Of a stretch of DNA of 64,000 bases, positions 46,219-60,870 are shown in pieces (position 1 is the stretch's first letter; each line of letters starts with the position of its first letter). Both the position numbers and the translations under genes were made by a program. The DNA lies in NCBI GenBank assembly GCA_009760855.2, contig WPIO01000001.1, positions 9,914,001-9,978,000 on the forward strand, written 5' to 3'. This DNA is from Cristatella mucedo (lineage: Eukaryota; Bryozoa; Phylactolaemata; Cristatellidae). A model generated the notes under the pieces. The model did not search any database, was not told where the DNA came from, and saw only the letters and a program-made list of their open reading frames with translations.

Positions 46219-49200
46219 CGCAGAGAAAGAAATACTGACATACAGTGAGTCAGAGAGTAATGTGCCATGAGACGACTTGAGTATACACAAAATTGAGCAC
46301 CAGCCTAATTTATGTGCCCACAAAGATGTAAGATCCTTTGCAGCTTTCACCTGGCTTGTAGTTGATAATAAAGAGGTGCCTGCTTCAGGACTCAACCCAT
46401 GATATGGGTCGTGAAGTGCATGCACCTTAGAGATGGGCTAAGACAGAATGGCATACTGACACTCCTACTTACTTTAGGCCTCCACTTGAACTGTTTCGTT
46501 TGGGGATGCCAGAACTGTTGGACCTCAGTCGAGCTGGTGAATTGTCAGCCGATGCAGCAGCAGGTAACAACTCCGAGTCTAAAGCACAGGGAAATGAAGC
46601 GTTTACTCTTCCACAAAACTAGTGGGCCCTACATGCAAAACGCTCAATGTTATTAAATCGAATTCCAATATGACACATGGATACATCATCGAGTCCCACC
46701 ATACAATAGAGCAGCTCAGGCAGCACAAAATTCAGCAGGGCTTGAATGCCCTGGCTGCACACAGAGTGCCTGATGATTGTATCCACAGTGAAATAGCCGA
46801 CATTCTGCAGCTCACCTAACTCATCTTAGCCTTTCATCGCGAGTATGAAAGCTCTTAACAACCACTCGTTAAGCAGGGTGGGGAAAAGATGCAAGAAATC
46901 AGCTGTGCAAGAAGCACTCTGTTCAGTTTAACATATGACGATGGCATCTTGCAAGCATAGGCAAGAGGTGTTACTTTCACACGAGATATGCGGTTTGCAA
47001 GCACAAGACTATTGCCTCAACGACACGAGCACCCAAAGTCACTCACCCCCGGTGAATCGTGGGACGGGTCGAAGGACAGTCGATGGAATAAGGCCTTCGA
47101 GCACGTCGCCGGTGGGCACGAGCAGTCGCACCACGCACCAGCCGGGCTCAGTGCCGGGCAGCAGCTCGAGAACTTCCACCTGCTGGCCCCGGCTAACGCT
47201 CAGCTCCTGCTCGCCGGTGGCAGCATAGTCCTCGACCACAGTTGACAGCTCGCAGGTGACCTGCAAAGTAGGCAGCACACTCAGCAGAGGCACAGACCTC
47301 TGGTAGCTCCTCGTTACAGCACCTTTTACTAATCAATAGTGAGACCTAAGGCACCAACCGGTGCGAGCGGCTGCAGCAAACAGACGCAGCAGTGACAATG
47401 GCTGAAGGCTCTCGTGCAACAATGAGATTGTGACGAATGGCAAACGTTGGCACAGAAGGAAAAGAGAGCAAAGTGTAGGGTAGCCCGTGTGTGAGGTCAG
47501 CCAGCTGGCCACAGAAGAGAGGAACCATGCTCAGCTTAGACTAAAACACAGCAGCAGCAGCTGCTGCTACTGGTTTTAGTGCTACTGCTGCCGCTGCTCT
47601 GCTGATGGTGCTACTGCTGCTTGTGCTGCTGCAAGCCAGTGATTCTTTCAAGTAGCCACAGTGACTCTTTCAGCACAGTCAGATTCAGTCACGTCGAAAG
47701 AACAAGCCCTATTGATATACTAATTAACTATAGCTCCAGACTTGCACTGTAATTAGCTTTTTGGCATCCCCTGACAGAAGAGCTTTCATAAGGTTCAGTG
47801 GTAGAAACAGTAGCAAGCAGGCTCAGCAAACCCTGCTGGCATGAGAGTGGCAGCAGTTGGCAGGCATTCGAAGAAAATTGGTATTATGGTGGAAAGGGAT
47901 ATGGAAGGGTCTTGCAAGCAGGCGAACCAGATCAGCATGGTGAGGGTCACACAAGAGTGGAGTTCGACAGGTGCACCTCAACTGCGGGGGGGGGGGGGGG
48001 GGGGGGGGGAGGGGCCTCTGCCTCTTTTTCCCATCCTTGGATAACAGTGAGACGGTGTCTTGGCCTGATGACCGATCTGAGGGCCGGCCGGTATACCTAG
48101 GTGGATCTATTTAATTTCGAGCCTGTGGCATACCGATAGCAGAGCATTGCACTAATCGGCACAACACCGGATGCAGGTTAATGTCGACACGTCTTATAAA
48201 TCTGCCACAATGCATCTGCACAAAGCAGCCGCTGGCAGAGCACACACTAAGAGAGCATCGACCTGAGCCCTGCTGAGCTGATGAGCATCCAAAAACTAGT
48301 GGCACACAGAAAGAAATTAAGTGCTCCCCATGGTAGTGGCAAGTTGATTAGGTGACCCCAAGATAAATAAATGTAATGTACAGGCAGTGCCATCCAACAG
48401 CCCTGCAGTACTGCTCTAGCCAACAGACAGAGAGTAACCAACACCCTATCAATGCATGTACTGCTGAAGCAGACAGCCAGCTGGCCACTAAGCCGGGCAT
48501 GTGAAAGGTCTTAAGAGACATATAGCAAAAGGGATGTAGCAAAATCTAATGGCTACAGCAGCCCCTACAGTCCTTTTCTTCCTTCCACCAGATCTCTCTC
48601 CTCTAATTCATGTTTTCACTCCCTACCTCTCCTCTCTTCTCTCTGGACCCTACTCAGATAGGCAGAAAATCACAGCAAAGCTGCTTGCCTGACCTGGCCA
48701 CAGCGCCTGTTGTCAAGCGCTGAAGTGGACCCTGAGCTTGACCCATTCTCGGGTGAAGGCGATGAGGCTTTGGTTGTATCCGAGCTCCTCCAGCCAGAAA
48801 AGATCCGCCTGACATTCCAAGAAAGTGACCTATTAAGCTTGGGCATTTAGGCGCTTTGCCCGACTGGCCTCGAAGCTGCACGTGAGTCTTAATGAACAGA
48901 GTAATGTCGGCGGGCGCCCGTGATTGGCTGATTCCAACATTGGCAGGCACCGGGACCATAGCCAGCTACCCGACTTCGGTGGGCCACAACCACAAAGGGC
49001 AGCCAATAGCGGCTAGTGGGGGAGACTATGGCTCATTAGCTGGTAGCCTGGCTGGAGAACAGGTGAGGACTGTGATCTTCGACTGTCGGGGTCGGCATCT
49101 TTCTGCTGGCTAGCTTTGTACAGCAGGTCCTCCCACTGGATCAGCATCGCATAGCCTGGCCATGGCCACCAAGCAGGGAGCTGGGTAATTCAGTTAAGCC

Positions 49201-52200
49201 AGAATTTTCACGCAGCCAATAACCAGGTTGGTCTTCAGGCATCTGCAATCAATTGCCATAAAGAAATGAAAGACCGCTGGGAGCTAGCTCTGGCAGCTGC
49301 GGGCAGGCACTGCACAGCATGCCTGCAGCAGAAGCATCACCTTATTCACCCTAGCGCTCATATATTAGCCTGTGTGATTTGCCAGGCTGCTGGCAGCCAA
49401 CCATTTTAGACAAGAAGTGCATACACTTGTGCATGCTGGGGGCAGGCAAGAGATCTCTCTGTCAGCACTTCCCAAGTTCAATCAAGGCAGATCTAGATAA
49501 CATCAGGAGGGAGGAAGCAATCCAGACAGTCATAATAGGGGGCTTTAGGGGCAGAGGATGTCGACAGCCGCAAGGCAAAGGGCAGGAGCTTGAATGACTC
49601 GCAGAGCTGGCATGGCATGACGTTGACCATCGGCAGTTATATTGCGACAGTATATACTGTATATAGTGATACAAAAGAGCCACCGTGGCTATCACCTGGT
49701 TGCAATGGGCAATAGAGGATCGTCTGCTGCCCTATTCAAACGCATGGCCTAGGTCGTGGAGTATGAGCACTTTAGTGCAAGGTTAGTCTGTGGGCCTTGC
49801 AGACACGAGTGAATAAGACCAAAGGTCTAGCAATGTGACAGCATTGCTAGAGTACAATAGGCCACCGATGCTGCTACACTGATGTTGATGCTATCCCTTG
49901 CTTGCTAGTCTTTGCCAGCTTAAAAATGAATTTTTTTAAATATACAGCAGTCTAGGTTTGGGTGCTTTATCAATCGAGCAATGCAATTGCCACAGGATGA
50001 GGGGACACGTTTAACTAAAAACTAGCCCAGCTACAGAAGCACACCGACCCACCCTATATGGAGATCTGTATGTAGAAAAGGAGCAGCAGGCTATGAATAC
50101 TAATACACGGTCTGCACCCACCAGCAAACAAATATGTTAGCCTTATATAGAACAACTCTGCCCAAAGGTTGATAGCCGTGGGAGAGGCAGGAGCTACCTA
50201 CACACCAAACCCCAATTTGGCTGGGTGCATGCACGCAGCAGCTTTATCTGTTAGCAGTCGAACTCAGCGATTGCTCAAAGCGTAGGGCATGCATACACTA
50301 GGTCAGGGGTGGGGTGGGTCACAGTGAAGGGTAGCAGAAGGATGTGGCTCAGTGCAGTAGCACAAGGTGACAGTCATGGCAGGCCACAGCAGCTAAACAA
50401 ACCAGTCACTAGTTCTGCCAAGCACAATACAAGTGAAGTGACAACAGTAAGCACACAGCCCTTACCAAGTCGACCGACAAGGCATGCAAATGCATGCATG
50501 CACGAACTATCGTGAGCATGGATTGCACATAAGATGCCTTTGCATAGTGTCAAGAGATTTGCTGCAACCAAACAGGGGATCGACGTCATACGGACAAGCT
50601 GACATGGAAAAGACTATATAGACCAGTGGTGGCACCCAAAGCAAACAGGTGCTTACCGGTTTGCCACCGGTCACATCACTGTTGTCGCTGGCACCTGAGT
50701 TGACAGAATTCATCGAGCCGTTTTGTTCGAACAACATCTCATCTGTCGATTGGCTATATGATTCGTCCATGTCCCTGATGGCAAAATACAATACCATGGT
50801 ATCACAGAGCCAAGCAACGAAAGCAACACTCGTTCACGACGGACACAGCAATTAGTAACAAGCAGACTCACAGCTGCCCACATTTTTCAGCAGTGACCAA
50901 ATTCGTTAGCCCAACGAGACAATGGCAAGAGACTGGAAGTGAACTAGAATATTAAAGCACTCTCCGGACTAGGCTATGAGAACCTGAGCAGAACACAGGC
51001 TCATTGGATATCCATCACGAAAAACAATATGCATACGATCTCAGCACTTCAAACAGGGCCTGAAATTATAAAGGCAGATTACATATATAGCTGGAGGTGT
51101 TGCATGCTCAGAGCTGTCGGGGAGTGATTGCACACACATCCCCGAGAACATACTTGCTGCCACGATTCTTCCTCTGTCGATCTACTTTCCGAGATGCATT
51201 CCCTCTTGTTGCTCCCATATTGCTGTAAAATGGTGGCTTAGTCAGTGGCTCAATTGTGTCATTGTTGGCATACAATCGGCCATTGATTAGTTGGCGGATT
51301 TTCATGACCCACTGCTGCTTCACATCGAGTGTTTGGCACTGGCAGAAAAGTAACACCAATACTAATGTGAACTAGCAGCCACTGCATGCATGCCAGTTCA
51401 CACAAAATAGCAAGCACTTGTTTCGACGATAGAGTGCTGCCATTCGCGAACAGGCTACTATGCCATTTCACAATTGCACTGGGAGTAAAAGCATTTAGCC
51501 TCAGAAACCATTTCGGCGATGCAACACCAACCTTTATGAGAACCTTCACATCAGCAAGTGTGGGTACGACTCCCGTCCAGAGGCAGAACTTGCACTCATC
51601 ACCTTCAATATGTTCTGTCACGCCAATTTCGCTTATCTGGAAGACAGGTGCTTAGTCATGACGGTTTGCTTATAACAATAGGCCAAGGCTGGCCAGGTCA
51701 ATGCCAATGGCCGTCACTGACATGAGCCATTGCATGAACTATTAGGGCACAAGCAGTGTACAGCAAATAAAAAACCTGTGTACTGCATCAGGTTTTCTTT
51801 AAGCCTCCAGGATAATGCAGTACAACTGTATGATGTTGACCATGCCCTTTGCAAAGCAAAGGATAAGGCTGTTCCTACCCTGGGAAGTAGGCTGGCACAA
51901 AGTCTGAGAAAGTGGGGATTGCAGTCACTTTCATAGGCTGCAGACCTGCAATCTGCCCAGCTCTCCCTCCAACGTGTGCCAGAAATTTTTGATAAAGTAA
52001 AGGCACAGGCAGAGATCTTTCTTGCTACCTTAACAGTCTATTTAGGATCATAACGTATATGTTAAGCTTGCACGCTGTAACTGACGTCAAATTAAGCTAA
52101 TTCCAGTTCCAGTCTCTCATTATCTTTCTGACTTGGTCTGTCTGCCTGTCCATCTCAATCTACAATCTCAGTACTTGCCGACTACAGCTAACGTCATACA

Positions 52201-55200
52201 GATATTGCCGAAGGCCAAGGCAATCTAGTATCAAGCTTCTAAGTGACTCTTCCCAGCGTTCAGCAGTTGTTCTAAAGCACCTTGATGACTCGTCAAATGA
52301 TCACTGTCACAACGCTTGATGGTATCATGATTGAGTGGCTTATTAGCTGATCAAAGTGCTGTGAGTCACCGGCAAAGCAGGAACCAATTGCGACTACTTG
52401 GCACTCTCTGTTCATTTACCAAGTGGGTTGAGGCAAAATCTTAAGAAACTCATACCTAGTGCACCTACTCATAGCCCGGTGATTGTAGGAAGTAGATACA
52501 GGTCCAAGACAGCTGCCTCAGCGATCGAGACAAGTATCCAGAAGGAAAGCTCACCGATAAACACACAATACATCTGCAAAACATCTGAAGCCTAATGCAG
52601 CAACCTGTAGAGGTAAGCAAGGTGCTTTCCTTGTAGATTAAAGTCGTGGCTAACTTACAAATGGCCAAAAATTGATTTGCCAAACCAGATCGCCCTAGCT
52701 TATTTATATCCATTGATTGTGATGAATGAGCTACATTTGGTACTGCAAGCACCTAACACGTAGGCAAAGGAATACTAACTAGCAGCAAGCCAAAAGGCAA
52801 TAAGAAAAACACCTACCAGGAGCTTTGACTTGAATTGATACTTGGTCGAGCCATTTTCAGTCACTTCCTTAGCAAATAGTATGCAGTCCTCAAAGAGAAA
52901 TATTTGTCGTTCACGACCTTTTTTGATTATATGCTTGGGGTCCCAGATGACAAATTTGTCCTGAAGAAGAACTTCACCGAACCTCTCGAGTTCCTCCTGT
53001 TTCCAAGATGGAATCATACGATGAACCATGGCGTAAGCCAAAAAGAGCCATAAATAGTGCGGGCTTTGATAGCACTTACCATACGAATTCCTTCCAGAAG
53101 GCTCACATGCATGGCATCATTAGCCTTCTTAGGAACGCTCAACATCACATCGAGAGCTTCCTACAAAAGCCAGCCAAAGGTTAGTAATACGAGTTATAGC
53201 TTTTACCCCACACTGATTACTTAAATATTGGAAAACAGCAATTCACTGCCTGGCAGGCTACCCAAGGTATCAATCATTGATGCATCTTCAGGCCCATCTA
53301 AATTGGACTCAACAAACACACCAAGTTCGAGCCTGTTATTGCCAAAGAACCGCCACTGGCTGGCCGTCGAGCAGCAAATTCAATTCAAAACATTTCTTGG
53401 CGTCCAAGGATGTCGCTCAAGTTGGGCAACTTCTACCTAGCTAGCAGGTACACGATTATACGCCTACTACGTCTCTCTGATCTTTGGGGTCTAACAGACT
53501 AGCTGCTCTGGTCAGCTGCCTGGTGCCGGTGGGAGAGGGGTACATCTTTTGCCTAGTGAACTGCTTTGCTTTAAAATTATCGAATGGAGTACATGTAGGG
53601 AGAAAACTCTGTAAATCTGTAAGAGCAATTTGAGGACCTACATCTTCAATGGTGCACATGGGTTTTATAACTTAGCTTTTCTGGGCAGTGATCATGGGTG
53701 GGCAGGCCCACAGAAGATAATCACAGCTGTCATTTGCAAAGCAAGCGAACCACTTACATCCAAAACACTCAATTCTTTATTGCCCACTGCAAGAGGAGGA
53801 AGTAGCCACTATGGCTCTTTTGCTGCTGCATGAATTGGGTGGTTGAATAGGCTAACATTTACCTTACTTTTTTATCACAAGCCTGCTCTTCATTGCGACG
53901 TATAAACGTGCCATATCAAGTTAGATCACATAGGGTGGCAGACCAGTACAGGAATCGAAGGCGAAAGTAAGAGCTTTACACATAAACACGACTTGAATGC
54001 AGCGTACAACTAGTATGCTTATCCAAGCTTAACACTAAAGGTTGCTAATGCACCGAGTCAACAAGGTGTATACAGACGAGCTTCCTAGATATTGCGATTG
54101 CCCTCCAATCCCCTGTGAAGATCCTCTAAGGGGCTCTGCTCGTGTTAATCATGTAATGGAAGCTACTGAAAAGTGAAAGCTCTTTACAAAGTATGGCACA
54201 AACAGAAGTAGATACCCGGATTTCAGTTCTAATCGCACAAACAGAAGTAGTTACCCGAATTTCAGTTTAAACAACGCTAGCTTTTGCTCAAGCTTAGCTG
54301 CAATAAAAACTTGACAGTTCATTAGCAAGGGACACATTTCCAGTTGCTCCTAATTGCTAAAGCAAACGCTTTGACAAGAAAAAACGTTAACCCAAGCTAA
54401 AAGAAAGTTTGATTGATTTAACAGCCTCATTTATACAATTACAGACTTAACAGCTGTCACTACCATTTGAAGTGGGCAATGAAGGATTGCCCGTGCGAGC
54501 ACCTTTCCTCTGGGCTAAGACTCAGCCAAGCTTTTCCGGACAATAACTACGACGAGCAGAGTAAAAATACTCTAGAGATAAGGGCACTGCCACGATATCT
54601 GAAAACTTGTTTGAGTTGAGGTGTGTAAAAGCAGGCTAGTTGAATATTTGCATTCCACCACCCAGAATGTAAAGTTTGCTTCGAGCATGCCGACAAGGCA
54701 CCAGTAGGACAAGGCATCAGTAGCACCACTCATCAGTAGCACCACTACTACTACAAATAATAATACATTTGTATAGCACCGCAGAGTACTTAATCTCTTT
54801 CTAGGCACTTTGCTTATGCTGCAAAGGAAGCACGATCGAATGGTTAGTGGTAGCATGCTCAAAGTCAACAAGCATAACATGGTTAGAGGTGACATGCACA
54901 GAGTCAGCATGCAAATATGAGCATAGTGTCAGCACGCACAAGCAAACAAAGGACGAATCACATGGACCCATACAAATGCTGTGATTAATAGATGCGCTTT
55001 TAGCTTCTTTTTTTAAGAGTCAAGTCAGGGGGCGTTGTGATGCCAGTCAGAAGTGAGTTCCAGGCTTTGGGAGCATACAAAGTGAAGGCATGGTCTCCAA
55101 AGAATTTGAAGTTCGTACGAGGTGCAGGTAAACGATTAGATTCAGAAAAGTGGGTGGTATGATGCTTAGCCTGGTGGGGTAGTAGATCTGATCGGTAGGC

Positions 55201-56584
55201 TGGAGCCAAAGAATCATGTACCACGCATCGGTAGTACCACGCATCGGTAGTACCACGCATCGGTAGTACCACGCATCGGTAGTACCACGCATCGGTAGTA
55301 CCACGCATCGGTAGTACCACGCATCGGTAGTACCACGCATCGGTAGTACCACGCATCGGTAGTACCACGCATCGGTAGTACCACGCATCGGTAGTACCAC
55401 GCATCGGTAGTACCACGCATCGGTAGTACCACGCATCGGTAGTACCACGCATCCACGCATCGGTAGTACCACGCATCGGTAGTACCACGCATCGGTAGTA
55501 CCACGCATCGGTAGTACCACCATCGCATCGGTAGGTAGTACCACGCATCGGTAGTACCACGCATCGGTAGTAGTACCACGCATCGGTAGTACCACGCATC
55601 GGTAGTACCACGCATCGGTAGTACCACGCATCGGTAGTACCACGCATCGGTAGTACCACGCATCGGTAGTACCACGCATCGGTAGTACCACGCATCGGTA
55701 GTACCACGCATCGGTATCGGTAGTACCACGCATCGGTAGTACCACGCATCGGTAGTACCACGCATCGGTAGTACCACGCATCGGTAGTACCACGCATCGG
55801 TAGTACCACGCATCGGTAGTACCACGCATCGGTAGTACCACGCATCGGTAGTACCACGCATCGGTAGTACCACGCATCGGTAGTACCACGCATCGGTAGT
55901 ACCACGCATCGGTAGTACCACGCATCGGTAGTACCACGCATCGGTAGTACCACGCATCGGTAGTACCACGCATCGGTAGTACCACGCATCGGTAGTACCA
56001 CGCATCGGTAGTAAACGTAGCACATGGCATCAATAGCACAAGGGACCAGTAGCACAAGGCACCAATTGTACCAGGCACTTGATTGCCAATACCCGAGGAT
56101 AGCCTTCATTCACGACATCACTGACAAAGGAGCACGAGAAATGCACCTCTACCATCCAATCTGCTTGCACAAATAAAAACACTGCACAAGGTCATGAACA
56201 GAGAACAGCACCAGTGGTACATCCGACCATGGCCAACTATGATCAGCTAGACGTCAGCACAACCCAATAAGACCGAGTGGAGCCAAGAAAGAGAAGCTGG
56301 AGCTTGACAGAGCAAGTTTGAATAGCCGACCGAGAAAAGAATGCAATCGCACACAGTCAAACATGTCTACAAATGCCACCCAGGGACTAAAACGAAGCAG
56401 CCCTATACGAACAGCTGGTGTTTACACATAAGTGCAAATTAAACAGGAAGTATGACAAAGAAGGGCCGGATGGGACGTGCACGAGCTTTTGCAAAAGCAC
56501 TTATGTCTGATTTAAAAGCAAATGTTCGCTGATCGAACAGCCTCAGTTATATAGCAGCAGAAGAGCTTTAATGATGCCGAGCTT

Positions 56585-56626
<42 letters not shown>

Positions 56627-59600
56627 TATCACCACTGCTTGCATAGGGTAATACAGGATTGCCTGCTGAAAGACTCGAATACACGACCTAGGTCGTTAAG
56701 TTCAAGCACCTTATCCAAGGGTCAAGACTGCACACGCATGACACCACCGGCAAATGCACGGGCTGAGTTCTTTACCTTGATCTCGCCTTTGTCCTCGTCA
56801 AAGCACGAAAGCAAGTCCTTCAGAAGCAGCTGGTACTTGGTCACACGTTGGACAGGCTTGATAAGGTACGATGCTAATGGGCTACTGAGTTGATTCTTAC
56901 GCTGTATTCTCTGCAAGAACACGTGCACAAAGTCAGACCGGTGCCAAGCTAACCACTGGCATCTCAGGCGCTTAGCAAGTCTATGGTGCAGCACATTGCC
57001 ATTCACAACTTACGAAGTTTACAGCTCTTTCACAGACCACGACAGGGTAATGAAAGACATGACAGGGCTGCACACTTGCTTCACACACAAGTGAGACCTC
57101 CCGCATAGATAAAAGAAAGGCTTCAGATTACTGAGTACACCCCATGAGCCAATTATCAACCGGCACGGCTAGCAGTAATGCTTGTCAAAGGCGTATCAGC
57201 TTCACAAGCATGTGGACCTAGGGACGAACAGATAGCTCAGTAGCTCGTTTTAGCAAGAACAGATTTCAACTGCACATGTTCCCTATGTTGACATGCAGCT
57301 TTTTCCAATTAGGTCAGTACTTTAATGGAGCCGTAACCTCAACAGATGAAATGAGGCAGGCCACCGAGACTAGAAACAAAGCAACAACTAGCAGCAACTC
57401 AGTGAAAGTGTGAGACAGGGGAACGGATGTGAAGTTTCAGCAACAAAAAGAGATTCTAAAGAAGAAATCCATTTTGCTTGGGAGCTTTTAGCTGGAAGTA
57501 CATGGGTGGGCAATCAAATCATAGCCATCCTTCTCAGTAGACAAATTTCGTAAGTAAGTTACAGGCAGGTTAATGCAATAGGTGAAGAATCGATGCACCT
57601 TTGCAGCTGTCTGTGCTAATGGCCTAGAAATCCTAGGTACCACCTCCACGGACCACAGATAGTTTGAAATCAACATTGATCTGTCTACTTAAGCAAGATA
57701 CACGTGTGGATTCATGCCTAAATGCACTCATAGCTGGCCGGTTCAATTACAGGAATCTAAAGGCTAGCATTTAAAAAACCACGCAACGGCGACTAATCAT
57801 ACCACATGACCACTGATTACCGTCCTAGTTAGTAGCATAGCACCTTTGCCCTTCTTCCAAAGAGCTGCACTAACGTAGCATATAACTTTGGCATATCAGC
57901 AACTAGTCTAAGACCCTAATCATTGACCGATAACCATAAGAGTTACTTAAAAAACCTTCATATCAATTAAAACCAAGGACGAGTGAAGACAGTTTCCTGG
58001 TGTGGCAGTACATATAATTATTTGCACGGACCCCCGTTCTTTGCGTTGCAGTGACCCCCAACCAAGCAGCCCTCTTTCGTATTCCAAGCACGAGCAACAT
58101 TAGCACTTATCTTTGATAAAGCACCATGATCTACCGAGTACGTTGTACATTGTCAATTAATGCACAAGAAACTACGGAAGTACCGGCCAAGTGCTACTAT
58201 TTAACTCCGATCTCCAGCAAATAGTTCGAAGTGTGAATGCAGGACATTTAAATACAATGTGGCTGCATGCCACTCTCTTGCCAGGGTTTGGAGAAACAAG
58301 AAGCAGCTGACTACATATAAAAACAAATCAAGATCTGACAGCGTACGTTAAAGGCTCCCCAGGATAGGCTTGAAAGACCTCCCCCAGGCACTGATCTGGA
58401 CAAAACGTTCTCATTTACTGCTGCGTCAGCTCACACGAGGCTTATGGCTGCGGCAAGACTCAAACAACCGTCCAAATTAAGCTAATTGCAGCTAATAGAC
58501 AGCTAAGGCCAATGCTAACATGTCCATCAAAAATCGTGTCGTCATAAATGCACAGCAAGTTGGAACAGCCCAGGTCTTGACTCTATCTACTTCGATCGCC
58601 AGCCTGTCAGACCAACGTTTCTCGTTTACGAGATGAAACAAGAGCAAGCAATATCCCACTGGCCGTTATGTGAACGTCCTGAGCAAGCACGTGAATGGAT
58701 AGCTATGAAGGATGCAAGCTGACACGCATGGGCTAGCCAGGATTATGCCAAGGGGGTAGCCTGTTACACTGCCAGCAGCAGACTAAGACTGGAAGGATGA
58801 AGGTAAGTCAGTATGGGGTTGGATCAAGGGAACCACACCTGTGCAGCTAAGCAAGCCTAGATACCGGGAACTCCTGACTGAGGGCAACCTTCAGCACTAG
58901 TTGGGAGGCTCCTGACGGGATACGAGCAGCCAAAGCAGACTAACTTCTCCCTACTTGACTTGGTAGAACAGCAAGCAGCTGGCACTCAGAACTCACCTCG
59001 AAGTAGTCTCCTCCACCGGTTTGAAGCAGAGTGTGCGACTCGGGCTTGTTTTTGCAATACGTGACATACATGGAGAACTTGCTGGCCTGCATAGAGTTCA
59101 GAGCACAGCATGAAAGCCAAGTGCCTGTGACCCTTGACAGACAAATGGTCACTTTTAGAAAGTTTTTCACACAGCCAATTTGACAAAATACTTACGTGCG
59201 TCACAAATGCATGGCCCACATCTTCAGGGCTTGACTCGTAGTGCTCAAGCTCGCGAAGGAATGTCCTAAATTGCACAGAATCGTAGTGGCGGCTTTTCAA
59301 TTGCACACAGCTTACAGCGCGCCTGCACAGACAGACAGGTGTGCCTACTGAGGATGCTGAAAAAATAAATCTTGAACTGTATGCAAACAAACCAGAGATC
59401 CTACCGCTAACTGCATGCTAGTGAATGCAGAAGTATGCAAAGCTCAAAAACGGTTGGGAAAACAAATTTCATGATTGCATAGCTCACTCAGCCTACACGT
59501 AAAAACACATCGTCCCACGAAGCTTTGAGTAGCAACAGCACCGGAAGATGCGACCTCACTGTTTTGTATTAAGTTGGGCGAATGTGTACAAGCACATATG

Positions 59601-60798
59601 TTAAGGCTCACTATAATAAGACTTGTGGTAAACCGAACCCATTTCTAAGCAAACCTTAATGGAAAAGGTAGGCACGAAAGCACGAGTTTTAGCTACCCCC
59701 TTTCCGAAAAGATGCACACCATAAGCTCGCTTATAGGAGAAGACAATGCTGCCGACCTTCAACGAAGGCAACATGAAGGGGAGAATCGAAGCGCAGGAAG
59801 TGCAACCCATGAACGTCTTCATTTCGAGCGATGTAGCTGCTGGCGCAGGCCACATCGGCAGCACCATGCAACGCCCATGCTACTCCACAGTCGGGCAGCA
59901 CTGCAATCATGCACTAACCCTTCGTGAAAATTGTAGATGTCTTCGAGATTGCCAAATATGATATTGTGCTGGCCCTCGATGGCTTTGGGTACCTGTGAGA
60001 CGGCATTCTTCATCTCCTTCAGGAAGTACTAGAAACCGAATTGAAATCGGCATTACAATTTGCCAGACAAAATTAAAAGTTGCACAAATCATGCTAGTTA
60101 GTGGTGGCAGAGACGAACCTGTATGCAATCAGATAAGTCCTTGACATAAGTTCTCTCTGTTTGCAGAAGTTCGGCCATTATGAATCTAGAACGTGCACAC
60201 TCCCGTGTCCTATGTCGTGTCTAGCAGTGCTGGTCTAGACCTAATTTTGTGCAAGCAAGCGCTGAGACAAATAGTGGATGCCACACACATAGCCACAGAA
60301 TAAACTATGGTGTGCTACTAAATTATCTAAAGCAGCAACTCGACTCATCAGCATGCAAACCACTTGAACGGCTCGAGCCAACACGAGAAAACGGCTGGCC
60401 GACGAGTTAGGCAGGTGGTTTGATGCAAAACTAAACCAGAGCAATGGTGAATAAAGTCCAAGGTGGTCGATGAAAAGCATCACCATTCGATTTCACCTGG
60501 GGCCGGCATTGGCAAGTATATTTGGCAGACGTGACTGCCAATGAGCAACAGCATCCTCGAATGCGCTAGCAAGCAAAGTGTGCAGTGCATAAGGCAGCTG
60601 ATAGCTGCAGTGAATAGGGAAAGAAGTCTGCGACCAGTGAACCGAAGCCAAGACGGTGGTCGAAGCTCACAGCAGCCAACTCGCCATTACCGATTCCGGG
60701 TGACACTGCAAGAGCTATAAAAAAAACAATTCATCGACTACAAGTGGATGAGAGGGATACAGAGAGGACGAGAGACGAAAACAGAAGGTGAGAGAGAG

Positions 60799-60870
<72 letters not shown>

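Noticed and set aside
48695-48810. Ser-rich minus-strand frame with a CAG|GTCAGG donor, as an extra Trio linker exon
   Set aside because: The exon before it (50774-50657) ends in phase 0, and in that phase this segment hits a stop; joining 50657 directly to the SH3 exon keeps the frame. An alternative exon is possible but unsupported.
55217-56012. CRISPR-like array
   Set aside because: Units are directly contiguous without spacers and the DNA is eukaryotic; it is a minisatellite.
55000-56109. 369-residue open frame as a repeat protein gene
   Set aside because: It is a stop-free minisatellite open in all three frames with LINE codons attached; no start, splice or conservation signal.
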